This document shows, piece after piece, positions 34,158 to 41,083 of a stretch of DNA of 41,083 nt. The notes beneath the pieces are model-generated. The model saw only the letters and a list, made by a program, of their open reading frames with translations, searched no databases and was not told the DNA's origin. Each line of letters begins with the position of its first letter. Position 1 is the stretch's first letter. A program made the position numbers and the translations under genes. Origin of the DNA: Bacillota bacterium (GTDB lineage Bacteria; Bacillota; Limnochordia; DTU087); assembly GCA_012798955.1 (NCBI GenBank), contig JAAZMF010000060.1, positions 1 through 41,083 on the forward strand, in the 5' to 3' direction.

Positions 34158-34691
34158 ATGAGACTAACGATATCCACAGCATTGTTTCAGGATACATACG
34201 GCATTGAATCTATAAGAAGTTGCATGTTGCTAGGGTTACTGATGGGTTCCATCTATTATGATTTGCGGTTTCGTATCATTCCAAACTGGTTGACTGCTCC
34301 GGGGCTGGTGATGGGCCTATTGATGCTTACCCTTGATGGTGTTAGTGGGTTTTTGCAGGCGGTTTGGTTAGTTTGCTTACTCACATATCCATTCGTTTTC
34401 GGTTTCCAGAGAGGCTGGGTAGGGGGCGGTGATGTTAAGTTGGTTGCGGCGGTTGGCCTTTTGTCAGGACTGGATTTAGCTATACCAATCTTTCTAGCGG
34501 GCACGATCATGGCGGGTGTGTTTAGCTTGTATTGTCTCGCAGGTGCGTCACCTAGGGGCCGTTGGGATGGTCGCAACACCATTGCAGAAAAAGTCTGGAT
34601 CCCGTATGGAGCATGCTATGCGTTGGGAGCACTTGTACTAAAGGGAATTCTTGCCTGGGGATTGATCCCATTGGCGGGTTTGCACAAGTAG
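34158..34691 (+). CDS. cpaA: Tad prepilin peptidase (CpaA/TadV, A24A family)
   Basis: This 177-residue membrane aspartyl protease cleaves Flp and TadE-type prepilins. Both catalytic aspartates are visible: YYDLRFRIIPNWLT near residue 36 and the GGGDVKL motif near residue 90. The protein has about six hydrophobic segments and lacks the methylase domain of PilD-type enzymes, which matches TadV/CpaA. ATG 34158 follows AGGAGG (34147-34152) by 5 bases; an in-frame GTG at 34152 overlaps that site and is rejected. Confidence 0.92.
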   Translation: MRLTISTALFQDTYGIESIRSCMLLGLLMGSIYYDLRFRIIPNWLTAPGLVMGLLMLTLDGVSGFLQAVWLVCLLTYPFVFGFQRGWVGGGDVKLVAAVGLLSGLDLAIPIFLAGTIMAGVFSLYCLAGASPRGRWDGRNTIAEKVWIPYGACYALGALVLKGILAWGLIPLAGLHK

Positions 34692-34708
34692 ATGGAGGTG
34701 GGATACAA

Positions 34709-35143
34709 ATGGATGATAAAGGCACGGTGATATTGGAATTCTCTATAATACTTCCGATATTATTCCTTTGTATTTGGGGGATTCTTGCCTTGGCCCTATA
34801 CGTGATTGAGTCCCAAATGCTGCATTTTGCCGCCTATACCGCGGCCCGTGTTGCCATACTGGACACAGATGAGGCAGGTCTAGACTCAGCAGCTGGCTTT
34901 CTGGTAGCGTCTCGGGGGGAGCTAAGCTGGGCATCGGAGGACCTTCGGGGGATTACTGGGCGTAAGCTATCTGTTAACAGGAGGGGGCGACGGGTAGATG
35001 TGGAGATTGGCAGAGAGTCTGACTTACTAAGCAAATTGACCAATTTTCTTGTGGGCAGGGGGCGTTCTAGTGCGCTCATAGTGGATCTTGCCAAGACATT
35101 TCGCCATCAAGAGGTATTTTACTCCATGGGGAGGTCTCGCTAA
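34709..35143 (+). CDS. tadE: TadE-like minor pilin
   Basis: The 144-residue protein begins MDDKGTVILEFSIILPILFL, a short charged leader with Gly before TVILEF, then one hydrophobic helix. This fits TadE-like pseudopilins, which are cut by the same peptidase as Flp. The rest is a soluble extracellular domain with AAYTAARVAIL, the common alanine-rich segment after the helix. ATG 34709 has GGAGGTGGG upstream. Its stop overlaps the next start (TAATG), so the two are coupled. Confidence 0.85.
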   Translation: MDDKGTVILEFSIILPILFLCIWGILALALYVIESQMLHFAAYTAARVAILDTDEAGLDSAAGFLVASRGELSWASEDLRGITGRKLSVNRRGRRVDVEIGRESDLLSKLTNFLVGRGRSSALIVDLAKTFRHQEVFYSMGRSR

Positions 35144-35820
35144 TGGCAGCACATTCTGTGATGGTGGAACTAGCTAGGGAAGACGGTCAAGCCATGATTT
35201 TCCTATTGGTGGCCGCCGGAGTGATTATGGCCTTTGCTTGTGGCTTGTATATTACATCTTCATATCTAGTGGCAAAAATCCAAGCGCAAAATGCTGCCGA
35301 CGCCGCCGCAGTGGCCGGGGCAGGGGCCTTGGCTGACACTTTGGACCTTTTAGTATTTAGCAACTGGGTACGTGGTGCGTCATATTTGGCGGCGGGCTTT
35401 GGAGCGCCCCTGCGGGCAGCAGTAGTTACTGTTGCGCCGTTGGCTGAGAAGAGTGGACCTGCATTGGCCGCCGCCCGTACTGTGGAAGTTGGACTGGCTA
35501 ATGGCGCCATAGCTGTTCCCTTAAACAAGCCTAATCTTGACGTGCGTCAAGGGATCTTTACAGGAATGTATAGGGAACGGATGTGGAATAGGACCAATGG
35601 TAGATACATGCGGGCGAGCACGACTGTTATGCCCGACATACCGGATTGGATAGCTGCACCTTTCCAAGAACACTTGTTTTTGGGGATTGTTCCCCCGGTT
35701 GGTGCTGTGGCGGAGGCCTCCGTTAGCGGTTGGGGATTGGGCCGGGCCCATTTTAAAGGAGTATTGGGTAGGACTCTTCAAATCGGCGGAGGTTTTTTTA
35801 GGAGGCTCTTTGGGTTATAG
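35143..35820 (+). CDS. tadG: TadG-like pilus-associated protein
   Basis: The 225-residue product has REDGQAMIFLLVAAGVIMAF near the N-terminus, then QAQNAADAAAVAGAGALAD. The latter is the NAADAAALAGA pattern typical of the putative Flp pilus-assembly TadE/G-like N-terminal domain. The remaining 150 residues are unlike any domain I recognise and lack the von Willebrand module found in many longer TadG proteins. The start codon overlaps the previous stop by one base. Confidence 0.75.
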   Translation: MAAHSVMVELAREDGQAMIFLLVAAGVIMAFACGLYITSSYLVAKIQAQNAADAAAVAGAGALADTLDLLVFSNWVRGASYLAAGFGAPLRAAVVTVAPLAEKSGPALAAARTVEVGLANGAIAVPLNKPNLDVRQGIFTGMYRERMWNRTNGRYMRASTTVMPDIPDWIAAPFQEHLFLGIVPPVGAVAEASVSGWGLGRAHFKGVLGRTLQIGGGFFRRLFGL

Positions 35821-35858
35821 GTTGGGCTAAGGAAGTTTTACGCTGTGGGGGTGGCTAT

Positions 35859-36320
35859 ATGAAGCTGCATCAAGTGATCGGTGGTAACTGTGCATCAGGG
35901 CAAGCCCTGTTGGAGCTAGCACTGATTATGCCGGTACTACTCATCTTGTTCGCGGGTATGATGCAATTGGCCCTTATATGTCAAACCAATCTTCTTGCTC
36001 ACATGGCAGTAAGACATGCTGTGCAGATCTACTGGCAGGGCGGTAGCAAGCGGCAGATTCAATCAGAGGTAGCGGACTATTTTAGGCGTTACCCCTTCAT
36101 GGCTGATCAGAATGTGCAAGTGTCTTGGCGAACCACTTTCCTAAACGAGACAGTGGAAGTAGCGTGTGAGCCACCCATGTTATTTCCCATGGCATGGCTA
36201 GGCAAACCCCCTGTGGTTCGAGCTTCCATGTGTTTAGCTAGGGAGCTATTTAGTCTGAGGCGGATTCCAACATTTTCCGACATTATGAGGTTCGGGGACA
36301 AATTACGAGAAAGCCGGTGA
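35859..36320 (+). CDS. TadE-family minor pilin, second copy
   Basis: The 153-residue protein has the segment CASGQALLELALIMPVLLILF, where G/QALLEL matches the TadE/F cleavage and helix pattern. It continues with AHMAVRHAVQIYWQGG and a soluble domain. It is clearly related in layout to the gene at 34709 but not a close duplicate. ATG 35859 lies after GGGGGTGG. It is 38 bases after tadG and 4 bases before the next gene. Confidence 0.82.
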   Translation: MKLHQVIGGNCASGQALLELALIMPVLLILFAGMMQLALICQTNLLAHMAVRHAVQIYWQGGSKRQIQSEVADYFRRYPFMADQNVQVSWRTTFLNETVEVACEPPMLFPMAWLGKPPVVRASMCLARELFSLRRIPTFSDIMRFGDKLRESR

Positions 36321-36324
36321 TTAT

Positions 36325-37224
36325 ATGGATAGGACAAAAGGCTTAAGAACTCCTGAGCGCTACCTTATCTTTGTTTACATGTTGGCACTTATTTGCCTAG
36401 GGAGTCTGGTAGGGCCTGCTGGATCGGTATACGCCTTACAGCCGCCAACAATTAATCATCCACCACTTTGGGTGTTTCAGGGGCGGCCTGATCCCTTTGC
36501 AGCGGGATGGCTATGGGAAGATGGCGTGTGGTCGCGAATTGAGGAGGGTGAAGTATTCTGGAAAGAGGATGAAGTGCGGGCAGAGCTTGCGAAACGGGGA
36601 TGGGCAGCGATTAGTATTGAAGAAATGGAAACCGAAATGGAGCTAGACGAATCGGGACTCACTGGAGGCATGTTAGAAGCAATTGGTGTGCCCATAATCC
36701 AACGTGGATGGGAAATCAAGGCAAGGCAAGGACCTTGGCGGGCTACGATTAGTGTCAGTAAGCTGGATACCGATGAGGGTGAGCTTTTTGACATCTCACA
36801 CCCCTATGGCGATGTGTATGCCTACTATGCAACCCTGAGCCATGTACCTCCCTTAAAGGCAGATGCTAAGCTTCCTTCCGGGGCAAAATGGAAGCCGGTA
36901 CCCGGTTCAAGCTTAGTTATGGTGAGACTTTATGATCAAACCCTTGTTCGTGGAGGCGCCTATGGTCTAAAAACTCCTTGGTCTTCCCGGGGGATTATTG
37001 ATTACTATGCTAAACATGGTGATTGGGTTTTTTATCCAGCCTTCGATTCCATCGTCATGGGATGTGGTGTGGAACATGGCTCTGTCTACTACATGTATAT
37101 TGAGATGATCCCATCCCACGATGGAGAGACAGTTTATCATGTAGTGGAAACCGGCGACATTCTACGGGACGAATTTCTGTATGAGTATGAGCGGGGGTTT
37201 GAGCACCAAGAAACGGACTGGTGA
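36325..37224 (+). CDS. Secreted protein of unknown function in the Tad locus
   Basis: I do not recognise this 299-residue protein. The N-terminus has a charged start and a hydrophobic stretch (YLIFVYMLALICLGSLVG) ending near VYALQPP, consistent with a signal peptide cleaved around residue 38. The mature part is acidic and rich in Trp, Tyr and Gly, with segments such as LWVFQGRPDPFAAGWLWEDG and VFYPAFDSIVMGCGVEHG, and no further membrane segment. It lies 4 bases after a TadE-type gene and 4 bases before cpaB, so it belongs to the pilus operon. It may be an envelope-located pilus factor, perhaps in the place of TadD-like or pilotin proteins, but that is only inferred from location. Confidence 0.8.
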   Translation: MDRTKGLRTPERYLIFVYMLALICLGSLVGPAGSVYALQPPTINHPPLWVFQGRPDPFAAGWLWEDGVWSRIEEGEVFWKEDEVRAELAKRGWAAISIEEMETEMELDESGLTGGMLEAIGVPIIQRGWEIKARQGPWRATISVSKLDTDEGELFDISHPYGDVYAYYATLSHVPPLKADAKLPSGAKWKPVPGSSLVMVRLYDQTLVRGGAYGLKTPWSSRGIIDYYAKHGDWVFYPAFDSIVMGCGVEHGSVYYMYIEMIPSHDGETVYHVVETGDILRDEFLYEYERGFEHQETDW

Positions 37225-37228
37225 TTAG

Positions 37229-38104
37229 ATGTTTCGACATAGATACTTACTCTTGGCCTTCTTTTTGGCTATCTTGGGCACTTGGCTGACGGGCATATAC
37301 ATTAAGAAACTGGAGCAAGAAGCCTCTGGTCAGGGCTTGCACAGGGAGGTGATTGTAGCTAAGGGTTCGGTGTCAAAGGGAGATAGGTTAGACAACAAAT
37401 TGGTTGATCTGAAAATGTGGCCTATTAACCTGATACCGCAGGGGGCTGTGACTCAGATTGAGGACATTCAAGACAAGTTCACCTCTGTGGATCTTGCCCC
37501 TGGGGAGGTCATTTTCGCAGATCGACTGCTTGAACAGGAAGAGCGAGGCCTTGTCTGGCGGCTAGATGGAGAACAGCGGGCTTTGTCAGTTCCGGTATCA
37601 CGGGTGGAGGGTCTAGAATCAGAACTGAGCCCTGGCACAAAAGTGGATATTCTTGGAACCATAATTGATTATCGTACGGGCATTGAACACAGCCTCATGG
37701 TCTTGGAGAATGTGACTTTGCTGGAACTTGTGACCGAGGTTGACCCCTATGGAGGCTCCATGGGTAAGCAAATGGTGGTCCTAGCCGTTACGCCTTGGCA
37801 GGCCCAGAAGTTGGCCCTATTTGATAGTAGTGGTGGTTTACAGTTGCTCTTGAGGTCGGTCCATTCCACTGAAGAAGGTCTAGATGGCGATAGGGCGCTC
37901 ACCACCCGGGACGTGCTTGGGTATGACGAAGATAACCTGATCTCCAGGGCATCTATTCCTAGACCTGAAGCAGCGGGGTCAATCATTGGGTCTTCGGCCC
38001 ATATCCAGCCTAGTTGGCAGGTGGAAGTTATTAGGGGGACTAGTTCATTTATCGCCACAGATGATTTTCCTGGTAATTGGACCGAGCAAACAAGGGGGAG
38101 GTGA
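37229..38104 (+). CDS. cpaB: CpaB/RcpC Tad pilus assembly protein (SAF domain)
   Basis: The 291-residue protein has one N-terminal membrane segment (YLLLAFFLAILGTWLTGIYI). A SAF domain at about 40-100 contains VIVAKGSVSKGDRLDN and VDLAPGEVIFADRLL. The RcpC-like C-terminal domain has LSVPVSRVEGLESELSPG and VDILGTI. CpaB is an envelope component that works with the CpaC secretin in Tad pilus biogenesis. ATG 37229 is 4 bases after the previous stop. It is followed after 4 bases by the secretin gene. Confidence 0.92.
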   Translation: MFRHRYLLLAFFLAILGTWLTGIYIKKLEQEASGQGLHREVIVAKGSVSKGDRLDNKLVDLKMWPINLIPQGAVTQIEDIQDKFTSVDLAPGEVIFADRLLEQEERGLVWRLDGEQRALSVPVSRVEGLESELSPGTKVDILGTIIDYRTGIEHSLMVLENVTLLELVTEVDPYGGSMGKQMVVLAVTPWQAQKLALFDSSGGLQLLLRSVHSTEEGLDGDRALTTRDVLGYDEDNLISRASIPRPEAAGSIIGSSAHIQPSWQVEVIRGTSSFIATDDFPGNWTEQTRGR

Positions 38105-38108
38105 AGTG

Positions 38109-41060
38109 TTGCCTAGCTCCAAAGTACTGTATCTCCAGACCGGGATAAGAAAGGCACAGGCGAATTTGGAGCGTCATAGACTTTCCAGGGTAGTGATGGT
38201 TATCTTCCTGGGGTTGATAACTTGGCCCTGTGCACAGGGTTCTACACTAGCTTTGGCAGCTCCTAGTATGGCGTTGCCTCTTGGGGAGCATGGGCCCGAT
38301 GACTTGATTTCTTTGTATGCTGGAGAAAGTGTGTTCCAGACGAGAAGTGGCCTTCAGCGGGTTGCAGTGGGCGATCCGGAGATTGCCGATCTTAAGGTCT
38401 TGGGCGAGGATGCCTTTCTCCTTATAGGAGTCAGCGCCGGACGCACGACTTTGATGGTTTGGACAGAACATGGTTTTTCTACAAGTGAGGTAACCGTAAC
38501 TAGTCGCCCACCGGTGGATCTTGAGTATGTGGAAAGGTTGCTTGAGGGGTGGGGGGTGGGGCTTAGTTGGTGGCAGGAGTATCTTGTCATCCAAGGTGTT
38601 GTGTCAAAAGAGGATGAGAAAGAGGCAGTGGCCCATTTGGCTAGGACAATTTGGGAACCGGTGATTGATCTTGTAAGGGTGAGCGACAATGTGGAGCCAT
38701 CCCTAGATGTGGAGACATCGGTGATGGTGGATGAAATCAGAGAGGCACTGAATCTGCCCGGTGTTTGTGTCCAGGTGATTAAGGACTTGGCTATTCTGGA
38801 GGGAACCGTAGATTTCATGACAGAGCAGGTGCGCGCCGGTGAGATCGCCCGCCAGTTTGTACCAGAGGTGCTTAATCTTATTCAGGTGGTGGAACGGTCG
38901 CCACTGGAAGTAGAATTTCTGGAAGTAGCTGCCAGACAGGGTGACCTTGTTGATGAAATGGCCAAAAAGCCGCCCATCACCTTGCAGGATGTTAACTTGC
39001 TCTGCCAAGAGTGGGGTTTTGATCTCAGATGGATAGGTGAGATCCTGTTACTAGAAGGCGTTGACCGGGATCCTAATCGAAAGGCAGCCATTGTAAGTCT
39101 TTTGGAGCTTCTGGATATTTATCATATCGATGCGACTGCTAGAAAGACCGTGTCGGTACTTGATTACCACAATGGGTTAGATGCGTTAAGCAAAACCCTT
39201 GAGGAGCTGCCGGGATTAAGCAATGTTGCAGTTCTCCACAAAGGCAAGCGCTTAATCATAGAAGGCGTTGGTGACCACCCCTCCAAAGTTGCACTAGCAG
39301 AAGCTTTGGCAGAAGATTACGCCAGCTCTCTGGGGCTAGAGGTATTTAGCCTATTGCAGCTTCCTACAGAGGAAGACGGGAGAATTCCCGCAAGATCCAT
39401 TCAGAATCAAATTGGTATCCCTGGACTTGTAGTGCGATGGGTGGGAGAAGACCTAGTGTTGCAAGGTACTTTGCCCCCTGGGGAACATGAGGCCGCCATT
39501 GCTTTGGCAAGTCAGTACAGCTTTCAGGTCATAGATCTAATTGAGGAAGTAGGCCTTACTTCCCTTGTTCTAGCCGATATAGATTCCCTATTGGATATGG
39601 AGGATATTTCGGTGGGGAGAGTGGGTAATACCGTGATTTTGCAGGGCGAAGTCCCGTCAGAAGAACAAAAACGAAGGGCAATGGCTCTAGCGAGTGCTTT
39701 TGGTTACCCAGTTGTGGATGCAATGATGGTGGCCCCTAGAGGTGAAGAGCGTAGTAGGGAGTTGAACATATCTGAAATAGAAACCGCCATTGGGATGGAC
39801 CAAGTTCAAGTAAAGCTAGTCAATGGATTTATCACCCTAGAGGGTGTTGTCAAGAGTCCGCTGGACAAGACTAGGGCCTCGCTTATCGCTGCTACCTTTG
39901 GTGAAGTTATCGATTTGGTTGAAGTAGCCTCTGTGGATGATGATTCGCTAAAAGATGAAGCAGATCATTGGGTGGCTTTGTTGCAGGAAGCAGCAGATCT
40001 GGGGGTTCGCCTATACAAGGTAGGCCAAAGTGTCGTGCTGGAGGGGATGGTGTCCCTCTCAGACGCCAACTATCTAGAGGCTCTTATGGATGGGGAATTT
40101 CCCCATTGGATTAATCGGCTTAGTATATCCGAGGCGCCTGCTGAGCCATTGCCAGCCTTATCTGAGGTGGAGCTCCTCATAGATAATCCCAGCATCTATT
40201 GCAGATACGTGGGAGATGTTTTGGTCATGCAGGGAACAGTCACATCTGAAGATGAAATCCGGAGAGCAGAAGCAGTTGTATCTATTTTTGAAGTTCCAAT
40301 TCATAATCTGTTGGTGGTAAAGGAAGCCAACCCTGAGCAGGTGTGGGTTGATGTATGCATGCTTGAGATCTCCCAGAGTGAAGGCAAGGAAGTGGGGCTA
40401 GACTGGCAGATTGGCCTTGGTAGGCAGGAGGGGGAACATGTTAGTTTGCCCATATACGAGATTGACCAGTGGCCTAGTTCCCCAGGGGCCAATTCCCACG
40501 CGTTCAATATAGTGGTAGGGCCCCTTTGGGCTAGGACAGAGCTACTCAATCTGATGCAGTCTGGAGATGCCCGGATTTTGGCTTCTCCATCCTTGCTTGC
40601 AGAAAATGCCCAGGTAGCCGAATTTCTAGCCGGAGGCGAGATTCCTGTACCTACTGAAGGGAGGATCGAATGGAAGCCCTATGGAGTCGGACTCAAGGTA
40701 CAGCCTACGTTGCGTGACAACGGCGATATCCATCTACAAGTGGAGCCTGAGGTGAGTTCGCTAGATTGGGAAAATGCTGTTCAGCTAGAGGATGCAATTA
40801 TACCAGGTGTTCGCACTCGGAGGTGGAAAACTCAGGCTGCTATCCAACCTGGTAAAGCTCTTGTCATAGGGGGTTTGCTTTCTGAGGAGGATACTAGGCG
40901 GGGCAGACATGTGCCTTTTCTGGGCGAATTGCCGATCTTAGGTACATTATTTCGCAGCGAAAACATAGCCAAACAAAAGACGGATCTAGTCGTTATTGTG
41001 AGTCCCAGATTGTTGCAGGATGATGATCCTCTGTGGACCGATGCATTGCTATCCCGGTAG
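38109..41060 (+). CDS. cpaC: CpaC/RcpA-type secretin with nine BON-like modules
   Basis: The start TTG 38109 lies 7 bases after GGAGG (38097-38101), overlapping the cpaB end; GTG 38106 is the alternative. The product is 983 residues. A hydrophobic N-terminus (about 27-51) is followed by a pilus-secretin N-domain (63-131, with VFQTRSGLQRVAVGDPEIADL). I then count nine modules near 135-190, 207-261, 291-343, 356-415, 429-481, 490-541, 554-607, 621-673 and 685-737. Each has a beta core such as LVIQGVV, LVLQGTL, VILQGEV, ITLEGVV or LVMQGTV, followed by a helix and a VIDLV-like strand. The C-terminal secretin domain spans 744-969, with LASPSLLAENAQVAEFLAGG and VPFLGELPILGTLFR. Secretins form outer-membrane pores; CpaC is the Tad pilus exit channel. 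Usual family members are roughly half this length. Confidence 0.9.
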   Translation: MPSSKVLYLQTGIRKAQANLERHRLSRVVMVIFLGLITWPCAQGSTLALAAPSMALPLGEHGPDDLISLYAGESVFQTRSGLQRVAVGDPEIADLKVLGEDAFLLIGVSAGRTTLMVWTEHGFSTSEVTVTSRPPVDLEYVERLLEGWGVGLSWWQEYLVIQGVVSKEDEKEAVAHLARTIWEPVIDLVRVSDNVEPSLDVETSVMVDEIREALNLPGVCVQVIKDLAILEGTVDFMTEQVRAGEIARQFVPEVLNLIQVVERSPLEVEFLEVAARQGDLVDEMAKKPPITLQDVNLLCQEWGFDLRWIGEILLLEGVDRDPNRKAAIVSLLELLDIYHIDATARKTVSVLDYHNGLDALSKTLEELPGLSNVAVLHKGKRLIIEGVGDHPSKVALAEALAEDYASSLGLEVFSLLQLPTEEDGRIPARSIQNQIGIPGLVVRWVGEDLVLQGTLPPGEHEAAIALASQYSFQVIDLIEEVGLTSLVLADIDSLLDMEDISVGRVGNTVILQGEVPSEEQKRRAMALASAFGYPVVDAMMVAPRGEERSRELNISEIETAIGMDQVQVKLVNGFITLEGVVKSPLDKTRASLIAATFGEVIDLVEVASVDDDSLKDEADHWVALLQEAADLGVRLYKVGQSVVLEGMVSLSDANYLEALMDGEFPHWINRLSISEAPAEPLPALSEVELLIDNPSIYCRYVGDVLVMQGTVTSEDEIRRAEAVVSIFEVPIHNLLVVKEANPEQVWVDVCMLEISQSEGKEVGLDWQIGLGRQEGEHVSLPIYEIDQWPSSPGANSHAFNIVVGPLWARTELLNLMQSGDARILASPSLLAENAQVAEFLAGGEIPVPTEGRIEWKPYGVGLKVQPTLRDNGDIHLQVEPEVSSLDWENAVQLEDAIIPGVRTRRWKTQAAIQPGKALVIGGLLSEEDTRRGRHVPFLGELPILGTLFRSENIAKQKTDLVVIVSPRLLQDDDPLWTDALLSR

Positions 41061-41083
41061 GGTTCCGGGGTTTTGTGTGCAGG

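Overview
The window reads as a chromosomal segment of a spore-forming Firmicutes-type bacterium from a deep or unusual lineage. Firmicute hallmarks are Spo0A, RemA, two PyrR attenuators, RqcH, a PASTA kinase followed by rsgA and rpe, and the rpoZ-priA-def-fmt-rsmB housekeeping run. Two features are more familiar from Actinobacteria: a MihF-type integration host factor and an fhaA-fhaB-PP2C-rodA-pbpA-kinase cluster. A Tad/Flp pilus locus with a large secretin occupies the right end. Several genes appear to start with TTG. This placement is inferred from gene content; no database search was possible.

Layout. 1-2397: end of an RluD-type pseudouridine synthase, then pyrR and uraA, each preceded by a PyrR-type attenuator. 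2406-2699 (minus): a ComFB-like protein. 2884-4722: a consensus promoter, a ZTP (pfl) riboswitch with overlapping terminator, and purH. 4723-4995: a gene-free stretch with a sigma-H-like promoter and a strong hairpin, a possible small RNA. 4996-7947 (minus): a flippase-like membrane protein and the ribosome quality control factor RqcH. 8139-11979: a secreted TPR protein and a P-type calcium-type ATPase. 12113-14505: yicC, mihF, remA, gmk, rpoZ, ending in a terminator. 14580-21527: priA, def, fmt, a DUF116 protein, a YugP-type zinc peptidase and rsmB. 21803-22861: spo0A with a sigma-H-like promoter and a terminator. 22873-23729: a small accessory-looking patch with a YadA-like heptad-repeat ORF, tRNA-Pro(CGG) and an orphan integrase-N-terminus-like protein.

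23875-33301 is a compact co-directional cluster: rlmN, two FHA proteins, a PP2C phosphatase, a RodA/FtsW glycosyltransferase, a class B penicillin-binding protein, a PASTA Ser/Thr kinase, rsgA and rpe. It links peptidoglycan sensing and phosphorylation to wall elongation and ribosome assembly. 33501-41060 starts from its own promoter and encodes two Flp-type pilins (one only 59 residues), a prepilin peptidase, three TadE/TadG-like minor pilins, an unrecognised secreted protein, CpaB and a 983-residue CpaC-like secretin. The ATPase and inner-membrane platform genes (tadZ, tadA, tadB, tadC) are not in the window and probably lie to the right.

The most interesting signal is the secretin. Between its pilus N-domain and its C-terminal secretin domain I count nine BON-like modules of about 52-60 residues, where ordinary CpaC/RcpA proteins have very few. 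Together with Spo0A and the PASTA kinase this suggests either a diderm Firmicute or a secretin built to cross a thick envelope.
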